Assembly (NCBI RefSeq): GCF_006970865.1
Contig: NZ_CP035503.1
Location: forward strand, 2,617,001-2,681,000
DNA from: Rhodoferax sediminis
Lineage (GTDB): Bacteria > Pseudomonadota > Gammaproteobacteria > Burkholderiales > Burkholderiaceae_C
Length of the DNA: 64,000 nucleotides
Direction: 5' to 3'
In this document: in pieces, positions 29,261 to 39,129 of the stretch
Layout of the letters: each line of letters begins with the position of its first letter
Numbering within the stretch: position 1 is the first letter of the stretch
Notes under the pieces: generated by a model
What the model was told of the DNA's origin: nothing
The model's input: the letters and a program-made list of their open reading frames with translations, nothing else
Database searches by the model: none
Translations under genes and position numbers: made by a program

Positions 29261-29380
29261 CATGATCGCCTACTCCTTTCTTTGAAAGGTGCGGCCTCAA
29301 TAAGGGGATCAAAGATGCGAGTTCGCCTTGGCATACAAGACGCTGTTTAGTCGAACGCGCCAATGGGTTCCATCGGCCGC

Positions 29381-30460
29381 TCAGACAGCAAACTGTGTGA
29401 CGGCATCTTCATTCCACGCGAGCCCCGTTCCAGGCTCATCAGACAGTTGCGCGCACCCGTCGGCAAACGCCAAGGGCCGTGCCAGAATCGGTCCGGCCAG
29501 ATCCATGCGCTCAAGCCAGTGCGCCGTCGGGGTCACGGCCAATAAATGGGCGCTGACTTCCTGAAAAATATGACTAGACATCGGAATGCCGCGTGCTTCA
29601 GCGAGAGCCGCCGCTTTCAGCCATCCCGTCACGCCGCCGATCTTCATCGCATCCGGCATGGCCAGATCACAGGCACCAGAGGCGAGCGCTTTAGCCATCT
29701 CGTCCGGCCCGCACCAGTTTTCGCCCATTTGAATAGGTGTCGAAACCTGTGCACGGATGTTGGCATGCCCTGCATAGTTTTCTTGGGCTGTGGGTTCCTC
29801 AACCCAGCCCAGGCCGAACTGCTCAAGTATTCGAATACGCCGGATCGCCTCCGGTACAGTCAGGCCTTGATTGAAATCGGCCATCAAAGAAACTTCGTTC
29901 CCGATGGTCTGCCGCAACGCTCCAAGAATCCGCGCATCTTCCTCCACGGTGGAGTAGCCGATCTTCGTCTTGATCGCCTTGAACCCCTGTTTCACGGACA
30001 TGCTTGCCCGCTTCACGCCCAGCGCTTCACCGTCCATGCTGTGGCTGTCGTAGGCAGGAATCGGTCGCCGCGCTCCGCCAAGAAGCTCTACCAACGGCAA
30101 TTCCCGGGAGCTGGCCAGAGCGTCCCACGCGGCCATGTCGATGCCGGCGCATGCCATCAACGCGATGCCCGTCGCGCCGAGCAAGCGCAACCGGCTTCGA
30201 AACAGGCGGTCGAGTTCAAATGGGGCAACCGGTTTTCCCTTCACGATCCCGGAAAGTGCCAGCACCATCTGTCGCGTGGCTTGCAGCGCCAGCGGCGTGT
30301 AAGTGAAGAGATAGGAGCGCCCGACCACGCCGGTGTTGGTCTGCAGGTCGATCAAAACCAGTGGTGCGGTGTCAACAGTGCCGACGGAGGTGCGCACCGG
30401 ATATTCAAGCGGAACGTTGACCGCCCGCGCATCGATGCACGTGACAAGAAGCTCAGTCAT
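29381..30460 (-). CDS. mdlA: Mandelate racemase
   Basis: 359 aa, enolase superfamily; interconverts (R)- and (S)-mandelate by proton transfer at C2. The whole catalytic set of Pseudomonas putida mandelate racemase is present at the same residue numbers: Ser139, Lys164 and Lys166 (KTKIGY), Asp195 and Asn197, Glu221 and Glu247 (metal ligands), Asp270/His297 (the second acid-base pair) and Glu317. The substrate-capping hairpin VGTVDTAPLVLI also matches. The closest named alternative is another enolase-superfamily acid sugar dehydratase, but the matching numbering favours the racemase. It is the last gene of the iorAB-livKHMGF operon, 15 bp after livF. No mandelate dehydrogenase or benzoylformate decarboxylase is in the window. 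Confidence 0.88.
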   Translation of the reverse strand: MTELLVTCIDARAVNVPLEYPVRTSVGTVDTAPLVLIDLQTNTGVVGRSYLFTYTPLALQATRQMVLALSGIVKGKPVAPFELDRLFRSRLRLLGATGIALMACAGIDMAAWDALASSRELPLVELLGGARRPIPAYDSHSMDGEALGVKRASMSVKQGFKAIKTKIGYSTVEEDARILGALRQTIGNEVSLMADFNQGLTVPEAIRRIRILEQFGLGWVEEPTAQENYAGHANIRAQVSTPIQMGENWCGPDEMAKALASGACDLAMPDAMKIGGVTGWLKAAALAEARGIPMSSHIFQEVSAHLLAVTPTAHWLERMDLAGPILARPLAFADGCAQLSDEPGTGLAWNEDAVTQFAV

Positions 30461-30475
30461 GGGAATCCCATGAAG

Positions 30476-31207
30476 TCAAAGGCCCAGGTAGGCCGTTTTC
30501 ACTCGTTCGTCTTGCAGAAGTGCTCCGGCCGCGTCACTGAGCGCTATGCGCCCCGTCTCAAGCACGTAGCCGTGGTCGGCGATGGACAGGGCGGCGTGGG
30601 CGTTCTGCTCCACCAGCAAGATGGGAATTCCTGTGGCCCTCAGGTCGGCAATGACGGCAAAGATTTCGCGCACCAGCAGGGGCGCCAGCCCCATCGACGG
30701 CTCGTCTAGCAGCAAGACTTTGGGCCGACTCATCAGTGCCCGCGCGATGGCCAGCATTTGCTGCTGCCCTCCCGACAGGGTGCCAGCAGGAAGAAGGCGT
30801 TTCTCCTTCAAAATTGGAAAGAGCCGGTACATCGCTTCCAGTTGCTCGACCGAACTGCCGGGTTGCGAATAGCCGCCGAGCCGGAGATTGTCCTCAACGG
30901 AAAGCGGTCCGAAGACCTGACGGCCTTCAAGGACCTGCGCCAAGCCAGCGCAAACACGCCTGTCAGACCGAAGCGCGCTGATGTTTTTTCCGAAGAGCTC
31001 GACGCTTCCCGATCGAGCAGGAATCAAGCCGGAGATGGTGCGCAGGAGCGTCGTCTTGCCTGCCCCGTTGGCGCCCACGAGTGCAACGATCTGGCCGCTT
31101 TCGAGTGAAATACTGACGCCATGAAGCACCTCGATGCCACCATAGCCGGCGACCAGATCCCGCACGGCCAGAGCGCTTGTTTCTGTGGCTGTTGCCGCGG
31201 CCGTCAT
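30476..31207 (-). CDS. livF: Branched-chain-type ABC transporter ATPase LivF (island system 1)
   Basis: 243 aa ATPase with Walker A GANGAGKTTLLRTI, signature LSGGQQQMLAIARALM, Walker B VLLLDEPSMGLAP and switch-region VEQNA. GLAQVLEGRQVFGPLSVEDNL is typical of LivF. The ATG overlaps the livG stop by 4 bp. In this operon the transporter most likely imports the aromatic acid handled by the flanking mandelate racemase and oxidoreductase; this is inferred from context. Confidence 0.93.
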   Translation of the reverse strand: MTAAATATETSALAVRDLVAGYGGIEVLHGVSISLESGQIVALVGANGAGKTTLLRTISGLIPARSGSVELFGKNISALRSDRRVCAGLAQVLEGRQVFGPLSVEDNLRLGGYSQPGSSVEQLEAMYRLFPILKEKRLLPAGTLSGGQQQMLAIARALMSRPKVLLLDEPSMGLAPLLVREIFAVIADLRATGIPILLVEQNAHAALSIADHGYVLETGRIALSDAAGALLQDERVKTAYLGL

Positions 31208-31953
31208 GCCTCGATCCCCAGATAAGCTTCGATTACTTTCGGGTTCTGACTCACTTGCGCCGCAGTCCCTTCTGCAAGTTTCTTTCCGTAGTCCAGAACA
31301 ACGATGTGGTCGGAAATCGTCATGACCATCTTCATATCGTGTTCGACGAGCAGGACTGTGATGCCGGAAGCCGCAATGTCGCGGATCAAGGTGGTCACCT
31401 CTGCGGTCTCGGTGTCGTTCAGCCCGGCAGCGGGTTCGTCGAGAAGCAGCAAACGGGGCTTGCTGGCGAGCGCGCGCGCGATCTCAAGTCGCTTCAACAG
31501 CCCATAGGACAGCTGCGATGCCTGCGCCTTTGCGACGGCGCCCACGCCAACCTTGTCCATGAGCTGCAGTGCCTCCTCGCGCAACAGGATGTCGGCCTTT
31601 CGCGTGGTGCCGAGCATGCCGGCAACCATCGACCTCGTCGAACGCAGGTGCGCGCCCAGCATCACGTTCTCGCATGCCGTCATGTTCATGCAGATCTGCA
31701 GGTTTTGAAAGGTGCGGCTGACGCCGCGCGTGGCAAGTTCGTCGGAGCGCAAGCCGGTGATCCTTTCGTCGTCGAGAAGAATCTCGCCTGAACTGGGCGT
31801 GTACACGCCCGAGATAAGGTTGAAGAGGGTAGTTTTTCCGGCGCCGTTCGGCCCGATGACGGCATGCACCGCGCCCTTGCGAACAGCGAAGCTCATGTCA
31901 TGCACGGCCGTGACACCACCGAAAGACTTGGATACTCTGTTGAGCGTCAGCAT
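31204..31953 (-). CDS. livG: Branched-chain-type ABC transporter ATPase LivG (island system 1)
   Basis: 249 aa from the ATG at 31953 (MLTLNRVSKSFGG), one base after the livM stop and preceded by aaggag inside livM; the longer frame adds 12 residues without family support. Walker A GPNGAGKTTLFNLISG, LivG-specific GVSRTFQNLQIC, the signature variant LSYGLLKRLEIARAL and Walker B LLLLDEPAAGLND are present. Confidence 0.93.
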   Translation of the reverse strand: MLTLNRVSKSFGGVTAVHDMSFAVRKGAVHAVIGPNGAGKTTLFNLISGVYTPSSGEILLDDERITGLRSDELATRGVSRTFQNLQICMNMTACENVMLGAHLRSTRSMVAGMLGTTRKADILLREEALQLMDKVGVGAVAKAQASQLSYGLLKRLEIARALASKPRLLLLDEPAAGLNDTETAEVTTLIRDIAASGITVLLVEHDMKMVMTISDHIVVLDYGKKLAEGTAAQVSQNPKVIEAYLGIEA

Positions 31954-31954
31954 C

Positions 31955-32893
31955 TCAGCTCCTTCGCCTGCGGCTAACCAGCAACGCAATGGATGGCACC
32001 AGGCCCTTGGGCAGGAAGATCATGGTGAGCATCAGGATCAGGCCAAAGAACACCGATTCATAGCCATGAAGTCCGCCCAGTAATTGAGGCAAAACAGTCA
32101 ACAGGATCGCCCCGAGCACTGCGCCAAAGGTCGACGCCATGCCTCCGACCACCACCATGGTCGCCAGCTCGACGGAATGGGTGAATCCGGAAATCGAAGG
32201 ACTGATGAAGCCGAGGTAATGGGCCGAGAAACTCCCGGACACCGTGGCAAAAATGGCGGAGGCGACGAACGCGCGTGATTTGGCGGTGGCGACGTCTACG
32301 CCCATCGCGCGGGCAGCGACCTCGGAACTGTTGAGCCCGCGCATCGCTCTACCGGCCGGCGACTCATACAGATTGAGCGACAGGACCATGGACAGGACGA
32401 GGAGCGCCGCCGCCAGCACGTACCAGTGCATGATGCTCGTCAACTCGAAGGTACCGATGCTCAGCGGCACGACTGACATGCCATCAGGGCCACCAGTCCA
32501 CGCCACCTCGTTGACAAGCGCGATGTTCACGATCACGCCGAAACCAAGGGTTGCCATCGTCAGCATGTGCCCCTTGAGACGCAGAATCGGCTTTGCGACG
32601 AGGTACGCGACGAGAGCGGCGCCGGCTGCCGCGACGGCAAGCGCCACCAACGGCGGCCAATTCAGTCGGGCGGTGATGATCCCCGTTCCATACGAGCCTA
32701 TCGCCACGAATGCGGCATGACCAATGCTGACCTGACCGGCAAAGCCCATCAGGAGATTCAAGCCGACAACGGCAATCGCTGTCAGCGCTGCCCGAATGGC
32801 GATGTCGAGCATGAAGTTGTTAGGTAGCACCAGAGGCAGCAAGATACAGATGGCCAGGGCCACCAGGATGGAGGGGCGGGCGAACTGCCTCAT
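31955..32893 (-). CDS. livM: Branched-chain-type ABC transporter permease LivM (island system 1)
   Basis: 312 aa inner-membrane permease with about nine hydrophobic segments. The LivM hallmark LNLLMGFAGQVSIGHAAFVAIGSYGTG (about 41-67) and the C-terminal GGMASTFGAVLGAILLTVLP are present. The gene overlaps livH by 4 bp. Confidence 0.92.
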   Translation of the reverse strand: MRQFARPSILVALAICILLPLVLPNNFMLDIAIRAALTAIAVVGLNLLMGFAGQVSIGHAAFVAIGSYGTGIITARLNWPPLVALAVAAAGAALVAYLVAKPILRLKGHMLTMATLGFGVIVNIALVNEVAWTGGPDGMSVVPLSIGTFELTSIMHWYVLAAALLVLSMVLSLNLYESPAGRAMRGLNSSEVAARAMGVDVATAKSRAFVASAIFATVSGSFSAHYLGFISPSISGFTHSVELATMVVVGGMASTFGAVLGAILLTVLPQLLGGLHGYESVFFGLILMLTMIFLPKGLVPSIALLVSRRRRS

Positions 32894-33762
32894 ACGCGCT
32901 CCGTGCTCTTGGCGCCCAACAGCCCATTCGGCAATACGAGCAGCACGAATATGATTAGCACGAACGGGACAGCATCCTTGTAGGCAGACGAGATGTAGCC
33001 CGCGACAAGCGCCTCGAGCAAGCCTACCAGCAGGCCGCCGAGTACAGCGCCAACGCCGCTGTTCAAACCACCGAGCGTCGCGGCAACAAAGCCTTTCAAG
33101 CCGAGCATCAGGCCAAGGTCATACGTTGTGGTCGTAATGGGAGCCGCAACGATGCCCGCCACTGCTCCAATCAACGCGGAAAGGCCGAAAGACAGCCGCA
33201 GGATTCGACCTGAATTGATTCCCACCGCCTGCGCAGCCAGGCGGTTTGCAGCCACGGCGAGAAGCGCCTTTCCGAGCAGGGTAAAGTGGAAGAAGAGTGC
33301 ACAGGCCACGACCAGCACCGTGCCGACGCCGATCACCCACAGGCTTTGCGGCAACACGTAAGCGCCGAGCAGCTGCAATGATGCGTCGCCGGAGAACGAT
33401 GGCAAGGTGAACTGGTTCTTGCCCAGAAGAATCTGGACCGCGCCCTGGATGAATGTCGACGCACCGATCGTGATGATAATCAGGGACACAACACTAGTCT
33501 CGCCAGCGGGACGGATCGCAAGTTGGTACAGAAGCACACCGATTAGTGTGGTAATGGCCAGGGCGGCGACAATGGCCACGGGCATTGGCAGCCCCATCGC
33601 CAAACTGGCGGAGGTGATCATGCCGCCCAACATCAGGAAGTCTCCCTGGGCGAAATTGATCACGCCGCTGGCGTTGTAGATCAGCGTGAAGCCCAGTGCC
33701 GCCAGGGCGTAGATGGATCCTGTCGTGAGACCGGAAAATACAAATTGACTGAGATCAGACAT
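32890..33762 (-). CDS. livH: Branched-chain-type ABC transporter permease LivH (island system 1)
   Basis: 290 aa permease. GSIYALAALGFTLIYNASGVINFAQGDFLMLGGM (about 16-49) is the LivH hallmark, and AATLGGLNSGVGAVLGGLLVGLLE is the matching second-half loop. A 224-bp gap (33763-33986) separates it from livK; I see no gene in that gap, and expression is probably from the same transcript. Confidence 0.92.
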   Translation of the reverse strand: MSDLSQFVFSGLTTGSIYALAALGFTLIYNASGVINFAQGDFLMLGGMITSASLAMGLPMPVAIVAALAITTLIGVLLYQLAIRPAGETSVVSLIIITIGASTFIQGAVQILLGKNQFTLPSFSGDASLQLLGAYVLPQSLWVIGVGTVLVVACALFFHFTLLGKALLAVAANRLAAQAVGINSGRILRLSFGLSALIGAVAGIVAAPITTTTYDLGLMLGLKGFVAATLGGLNSGVGAVLGGLLVGLLEALVAGYISSAYKDAVPFVLIIFVLLVLPNGLLGAKSTERV

Positions 33763-33986
33763 CTCGGCCTCCGTCTTAGGTCAACATGAGTTGGTGAAAC
33801 AGATGGCGTTGCTCGATTTGATCGAGCAACGCCGGCCCAATAAAGGCCATGGTGCGTTCAAGTTTCGCGCGAAGCAGCGAAAGCACAGCGCGCGCCGGAT
33901 TGGGGAGCAAACTTCGCTCGGCCCCGCATCGACAGTCTTCAACATCAAGGAACACGGAACGCCCTGGCGATTGTTGGCGGTTGGGC

Positions 33987-35153
33987 CTAGCGGACTTCCT
34001 TGAATACCCCACCCTTGACCTCCACCATCCGGAACGCGGAAACATCCAGGCCCATGTGGTCCGTTGGCGACATCTTGTAGATACCGCTGACGCCCACAAA
34101 TCCGTTGGTTGCTTCGAGGGCCGCGCGAACCTTTTCCTTGTCGGTGGTTCCAGCACGTTTGATGGCATCCACCATCATCATCAGACCGTCGTGGGCGTAG
34201 CCACCAAAGGTGGAAACGTCCATCTTGAACCGGTCTTGGTAAGCCTTGGCGTAAGCGATGCTCACGGCCTTTTGTTTGTCCGAGTCGGGAAGATCAGAGG
34301 CGATCAACAAGGCTGGCGAGGGCATGCGAATACCTTCCGCTGCTGCGCCCGCGATGCGAACGAACTCCAACGAAGCTTGGCCGTGCGTCGTATACAACGG
34401 CTGCTTCATCGCAAGTTGTTGATAGTTGCGAGCAATGATCGCCGGCGCCTGTCCGGTACCGAAGACCAGAATCGCCTGGGCGCCGGATGTCTTGATTTTG
34501 GTGAGTTGCGGTGTGACATCCGTGTCTTTTTCGCCGTACTGCTGGTCATCAGCGACGGTCATACCCATCGCAGCCGCAGTCTTCAGCGTCTCCGTTCTCC
34601 CAGACTTTCCGAATCCGCCCGTATCAGAGAGCAGCGCAAAGCTTTTGAAGCCGCGCTTCTTCATATCCTCCAACACCTTTTGCGCCGCCATTCGGTCGGA
34701 GTGAGGCATCTTGAACACCCATTTCTTCACCGGCTCCACAATGACGGAAGCCGCCGCAAGCGAAATGAACGGAATCTTGGCGCTCTCAATTTGCGGAATC
34801 ATGGCCATGGTTGAGCCGGTGGTGGAGGCGCCAACGAGGGCATCAACCTGGTCCTGCAAGATCAAGCGCCGCGCGAACGCGTTAGCCTTGTTCGCATCGC
34901 TCGCGTCGTCATAAATGACCAGCTCCAGCTTCCTGCCGAGCACGCCACCGGCAGCATTGATCTTCTCCACATAGAGCTCGAGGGTTTTCTGTTCAGGATC
35001 GCCAAGGAACGACGCAGGGCCAGTCGCTGAAATCACAGAGCCGATCTTGATGGGTGACTCGGCCGCTGAGCTTGACGCGGCAAGGGCTGCCAGTGCGGCG
35101 CCCAGGAATAATCGACGGCCGATGTGGCTGAAATTGGAAATGCTTGTAGTCAT
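33987..35153 (-). CDS. livK: Branched-chain-type ABC transporter substrate-binding protein LivK (island system 1)
   Basis: 388 aa periplasmic binding protein of the Leu/Ile/Val-binding fold. An N-terminal export signal (RRLFLGAALAALAASSSAAES) precedes the mature start PIKIGSVISATGPASFLGDPEQ. The domain pattern GGVLGRKLELVIYDDASDANKA and LVGASTTGSTMAM is typical. Ligand preference cannot be read from sequence; the operon suggests an aromatic 2-hydroxy or 2-oxo acid. Confidence 0.9.
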   Translation of the reverse strand: MTTSISNFSHIGRRLFLGAALAALAASSSAAESPIKIGSVISATGPASFLGDPEQKTLELYVEKINAAGGVLGRKLELVIYDDASDANKANAFARRLILQDQVDALVGASTTGSTMAMIPQIESAKIPFISLAAASVIVEPVKKWVFKMPHSDRMAAQKVLEDMKKRGFKSFALLSDTGGFGKSGRTETLKTAAAMGMTVADDQQYGEKDTDVTPQLTKIKTSGAQAILVFGTGQAPAIIARNYQQLAMKQPLYTTHGQASLEFVRIAGAAAEGIRMPSPALLIASDLPDSDKQKAVSIAYAKAYQDRFKMDVSTFGGYAHDGLMMMVDAIKRAGTTDKEKVRAALEATNGFVGVSGIYKMSPTDHMGLDVSAFRMVEVKGGVFKEVR

Positions 35154-35195
35154 GTTTGTCCCCGTTGTAGTAAGTGGTTGATATAAAAATGCTCG

Positions 35196-36728
35196 TCAGG
35201 CGTGCGGAAGCCTACGCACGAACCTGATCGGTTTTGCTTTTGGTTCCGGCGGCTGAAGACCGAGCGACTTGGCGAGGGTTCTGCCTTCCGGATCGGCGAG
35301 CGCTGCGACACGCGCGTCTCTCACCCGCGCTTCCAGAAGTTCGGGGTCGCGCAGGCCGGTCGCTTCAAAGTCGGCCAGGATCGCTTCCAGATTCCGGTGA
35401 CCCCGCTCACTTGTCTCGCCGTAACCTTTGACCAGGTTGCCACTGAGAGCAAGTTCGTGCGCGACCCCTCCTGACATGGCCAGCGCCAATCGGATGGCAG
35501 CAAGCCACCGCACGATGGCTTTCTGTTCGTTCGCATAGCGCGAACTGCGCGGACGCCAGAAGCGCAAGGAACGCAATGTGCAAAGCAGAAGGAACCCGCT
35601 CACCGTGTCTGTTCGCATGTGCAGAGCGACGCTGAATGCGCCCTCACGACCCTTGAACCGGTTGCGGGTCCAGTTCGCGAGCCTCGAAGGCAACATGGAG
35701 CAGATCTCATCCAACCCAGGCTTGAGGTATTCCGTCAGACGCAAGGGCTCTCCCTCCTTTGCCGACACCTCCTTGCGAACCCTGTCCAGGCGCTCCCGCC
35801 GCGTCTTGAGGTCGGCCACGCGGACAACGTCTTCGTAGGCCATCCAAAGCGCGAGATAGCGAGCGGTTTCTCGGGTCACCGGGAAGTCAAGCTGACCTCG
35901 GTCCGACTCGATGCCACAGATCGTCTCGCAGCGGTCGAGATAAAGACTCGCATACGCGTTGCTTTGATAGTCCGTCACGTGCTCCACGCCAGCGCCCACC
36001 AGTTGCCGGACCGGCTCGGGAAACTGCTGTACCCGGCGAGGAATCGAGCTGACGCCGGCTTGGATGGAAGCAGGCGCAGTGACATCGGCGTCACCCGTCC
36101 CGGTCACATGCCCATAACCCGCGGCAAAGCCACGCAGGCTGGCCTCAACCGCCTTGCCCGATTCGCGGATGGCTTCCTCACAGACCTCGCGTGGAAAAGG
36201 CAGCACGCCTGTGCCGGCCATGGCTCCGAACATCACAGTGTTGATGACCGTTCCGTGTTTCCAAGCCAGCACGCGCATGTCGAAAAGGAAGGTTCGCTGC
36301 GCCATCTTCTGCGCGGCGGTCACCAGACGCGCCGTGTCAAACCGACCATCTCCCATGGCCGTCTTTTCCGAGATGGCGTATTCGCGGTGCGTTGACGCAA
36401 TGAGCGTGGTCCGCGCGGTGTTGACGTAGCCGCCTTGAAGCACTCGGCCAGCTTCCACCAATTCCGACGCCACAATGATGTCCAGGCTGCCAGGCGTGGG
36501 GGTGAGCGAAAAGATGGGTTCGCGGCCTGCAAGGGCGTTGCGTGCCAGCGGTAGAACCTCAAGGTAATAGGTTGTCGCACCCGTGCGCTGAGCCACGCCG
36601 GGCACCGACGTGCTTTGAACCGGGAAATCCAGTTGGGTCGCCGCCGAAATGATCCAGTCGGACAGCACGCCGCCGCCTTCACCGCCGAGGGCCGCAACAA
36701 GAATGGAAATGGGTTTGATATCGCTCAT
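35196..36728 (-). CDS. iorB: Indolepyruvate oxidoreductase subunit IorB-like (gamma domain, extended)
   Basis: 510 aa from ATG at 36728 (MSDIKPISILVAALGG). The first about 200 residues are the 2-oxoacid:acceptor oxidoreductase gamma domain (GGEGGGVLSDWIISAATQLDFPVQST and GVAQRTGATTYYLEV). The remaining about 300 residues are the extension (DUF6537-like) seen in the large bacterial IorB proteins rather than the roughly 200-aa archaeal form. It overlaps iorA by 4 bp. Together they oxidatively decarboxylate aryl-2-oxo acids to aryl-acyl-CoA. In this operon phenylglyoxylate is a plausible alternative substrate to arylpyruvates. Confidence 0.85.
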   Translation of the reverse strand: MSDIKPISILVAALGGEGGGVLSDWIISAATQLDFPVQSTSVPGVAQRTGATTYYLEVLPLARNALAGREPIFSLTPTPGSLDIIVASELVEAGRVLQGGYVNTARTTLIASTHREYAISEKTAMGDGRFDTARLVTAAQKMAQRTFLFDMRVLAWKHGTVINTVMFGAMAGTGVLPFPREVCEEAIRESGKAVEASLRGFAAGYGHVTGTGDADVTAPASIQAGVSSIPRRVQQFPEPVRQLVGAGVEHVTDYQSNAYASLYLDRCETICGIESDRGQLDFPVTRETARYLALWMAYEDVVRVADLKTRRERLDRVRKEVSAKEGEPLRLTEYLKPGLDEICSMLPSRLANWTRNRFKGREGAFSVALHMRTDTVSGFLLLCTLRSLRFWRPRSSRYANEQKAIVRWLAAIRLALAMSGGVAHELALSGNLVKGYGETSERGHRNLEAILADFEATGLRDPELLEARVRDARVAALADPEGRTLAKSLGLQPPEPKAKPIRFVRRLPHA

Positions 36729-38878
36729 GCTGTGAGCGCCTCTTGGGTCCGGGATGCTCCGGCTAACATGCCGATGACGCTCGAGCGCAGCCGATAGATC
36801 AGGCGCTCCCATCGCGTCGCGTTCTGAATGATTTCCGCCTTGTAGAACGACGGGCACAGGGTGGCCGCATGGACGTTTTCGCCGCACAGGCCGCAACCGA
36901 CACAGCCTTGGTTAACCGTCGCCACCGGGTCCGTACGCAGTGCACTCGGATTGGGTTTGATTGTCAGCGAGGGGCAGCCAGAAAGCCGGATGCACGAGTG
37001 ATCGCCTGTGCAGACGTCGTCGTCGATGCCAAACCGCGTTCTGACTTCCCGTTTGCCTGCCTTCAGCCGCTTGGCCACGATCGGCTTGATGCGGCGTTGA
37101 CGCTCCAGCTGGCACTCGCCATCGGCGATGATGACCTTCAGGCCGCCTTCCTCGGTCGTCATGGCGTCTTTCAACGTACTCAACATGTCAGAGACGCTGT
37201 AGCTCGGCACGGTTTTGACCCACCTGACGCCCACGCCTTTGAGAGCCGCCGCAATGTCCAGGGTCATCGGATGATTGGTGCGCTGCGTCGGCGAGGATGG
37301 AATCGCCTGGGTTCCGGTGGCCGACGTATAGCCGTTCTTCAGTATCACCAGCACGGAGTCCTGACCGTTGTAAACAGCGTTGACTACGCCACTGGTGAAG
37401 CCGTTGTGCCAGAAGCCGCCATCACCCATGATGCTGATCACGCGGTTCCGCATCAGCGGGGCGATTCCCGAAGAGCTCGCGAGACCGAGTCCGTAGCCCA
37501 GCACCGTGCTGCCGACATTGAACGGAGCAAGGGTTCCGAACGTATGGCATCCGATGTCCGCGCTGACGTGAACCGTGCCCAGTTCTTTCTGCATGAGCTT
37601 GATCGCCGCAAAGACGGGTCGCTCGGGACAGCCGATGCAAAATCCTGGAGGGCGACTCGGCACCGGCTCGACAAGCGCAGCGACACCATCTTGACGAAGG
37701 CCAGTCAAGGCTCTTTGCGTAGCGAGCACCTCAGTGACCTCGAGCTTCGCGGGACGAGCTGCGTCGAGGTAAGCACCGATGCCGCGCAGCAAGACTTCCC
37801 CCGTGTACTCGCCAGCCATCGGGAAGATGTCCTTGCCGTGCAGTGGCGCAGCGACGCCGGCTTTGCGCAAAACCGCGTGGATAGCGTCTTCGATGTAGTT
37901 GGGCTGGCCCTCTTCAACCACCAGTACCGATAAGCGCGTCACGCAGAACTGGATCAACTCATCCGGCACCAACGGGTACACCACGTTCATCACATAAAGC
38001 GGGATCTTCGAGCGACCGTACGTGTCCGCAAGATCCAGCTGTTGAAGGGCACGGATCACGCCGTTGTACAGGCCCCCCGGTACGATCAATCCCAGTTCGC
38101 CGAGCTCACCGTCGAACGTCTCGTTCAACTTTCTATCGCGAATAAAGTTGACTGCCGCTGGCCAGCGTGCATCAATCTTGAGCCGCTCCTGCTCATAGAT
38201 CGATGGCGGGAGATTGATCTTGGAAAAATCGAAGCTCGGCTCCGTGATCAACTCGTTGCTTGAGATGCGGGGCGCCTTGTTGTCCTTGCAAATGAAGCTT
38301 CCATACACGTGGCAGGCACGGATGCGCAACTGCAGCATGACGGGTGTTTGACTCGCTTCCGACAACTCGAAACTTTGCTCGACCAAGTTTACGATCGACG
38401 TCAGGTTGGGACGGGGATCCATCAGCCACATCTGCGACTTCATCGCGAACGCGTGCGTGCGCTCCTGGATGATGCTGGAGCCTTCGCCGTAGTCCTCGCC
38501 CAGGATGATTAGCGCGCCACCCTTTACGCCTGCCGATGCCAGATTCGACAGTGCGTCCGACGCTACGTTCGTGCCCACCGTGGATTTCCACGTGACAGCG
38601 CCGCGTACGGGATAGTTGATCGAAGCACCGAGCATTGCCGCCGCTCCGGCTTCGGATGCACTGTTCTCGAAGTAGATGCCAAGGCCTTCGAGCAGATCAC
38701 GAGAATCCCCCAACACGTCAATGAGGTGGGAAATCGGTGCGCCTTGATAGCCGCCGATATAACTGACCCCGGACTGCAAAAGTGCTTTGGTGACCGCCAG
38801 AATGCCTTCGCCGCGAAACTCGTCACCCTCGCCGAGGCGCAGTTTTTGAACTTCGTTGGTAAATGAGCGCTCAGCCAT
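36725..38878 (-). CDS. iorA: Indolepyruvate oxidoreductase subunit IorA-like (TPP and Fe-S protein)
   Basis: 717 aa from ATG at 38878, preceded by gaggtg; a GTG 9 bp upstream is also in frame. The N-terminal pyrimidine-binding domain (GYQGAPISHLIDVLGDS), the TPP-binding domain with ISIMGDGGFWHNGFTSGVVNAVYN (about 470-495), and a C-terminal ferredoxin-like region with cysteine groups CTGDHSCIRLSGC and CVGCGLCGENVHAATLC are visible. It catalyses TPP-dependent decarboxylation of a 2-oxo acid and passes electrons through Fe-S clusters. It is the first gene of an eight-gene operon ending in mandelate racemase, and its promoter region is a duplicate of the nitrilase/lysR promoter. Confidence 0.87.
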   Translation of the reverse strand: MAERSFTNEVQKLRLGEGDEFRGEGILAVTKALLQSGVSYIGGYQGAPISHLIDVLGDSRDLLEGLGIYFENSASEAGAAAMLGASINYPVRGAVTWKSTVGTNVASDALSNLASAGVKGGALIILGEDYGEGSSIIQERTHAFAMKSQMWLMDPRPNLTSIVNLVEQSFELSEASQTPVMLQLRIRACHVYGSFICKDNKAPRISSNELITEPSFDFSKINLPPSIYEQERLKIDARWPAAVNFIRDRKLNETFDGELGELGLIVPGGLYNGVIRALQQLDLADTYGRSKIPLYVMNVVYPLVPDELIQFCVTRLSVLVVEEGQPNYIEDAIHAVLRKAGVAAPLHGKDIFPMAGEYTGEVLLRGIGAYLDAARPAKLEVTEVLATQRALTGLRQDGVAALVEPVPSRPPGFCIGCPERPVFAAIKLMQKELGTVHVSADIGCHTFGTLAPFNVGSTVLGYGLGLASSSGIAPLMRNRVISIMGDGGFWHNGFTSGVVNAVYNGQDSVLVILKNGYTSATGTQAIPSSPTQRTNHPMTLDIAAALKGVGVRWVKTVPSYSVSDMLSTLKDAMTTEEGGLKVIIADGECQLERQRRIKPIVAKRLKAGKREVRTRFGIDDDVCTGDHSCIRLSGCPSLTIKPNPSALRTDPVATVNQGCVGCGLCGENVHAATLCPSFYKAEIIQNATRWERLIYRLRSSVIGMLAGASRTQEALTA

Positions 38879-39049
38879 GGCAGACACCTCGTGCTGTGGC
38901 CAGGCTAGCGCCCGTTGCCTCGGAAATGTATTGTCGCGGCAGAGAAGTCATTGTGATGTCATCGTGAAGTAAAACGCCAACAAGGAATCTGCGGTGTGAG
39001 TGGTACCCGTGTTTCATGCCGCGAATTTACGCAGCTCAAAATCATCTGG

Positions 39050-39083
39050 CAAATGGATTATTCGAATCGAGCACATCCATTTG
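39050..39083. promoter_or_regulatory. Candidate LysR operator upstream of iorA (copy 1)
   Basis: caaatggat (39050-39058) and atccatttg (39075-39083) form a perfect 9-bp inverted repeat with a 16-bp spacer. The same arms and spacing occur at 40509-40542 between nitrilase and lysR, in otherwise diverged copies of the same sequence, so the arms look selected. Confidence 0.6.
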
Positions 39084-39129
39084 GTGAATAACTCGGGAGA
39101 ACCCTGGGAACCGTGGACGGAGATGCGCG

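Noticed and set aside
29150..29380. tRNA gene as the island attachment site
   Set aside because: No cloverleaf or tRNA 3' end is visible; the repeated core is the rpoD coding end itself.
36725..38878. Phenylglyoxylate oxidoreductase of the multi-subunit anaerobic PadEFGHI type
   Set aside because: The two large proteins have the fused domain layout of bacterial IorA and extended IorB, not five small subunits; phenylglyoxylate remains only a possible substrate.
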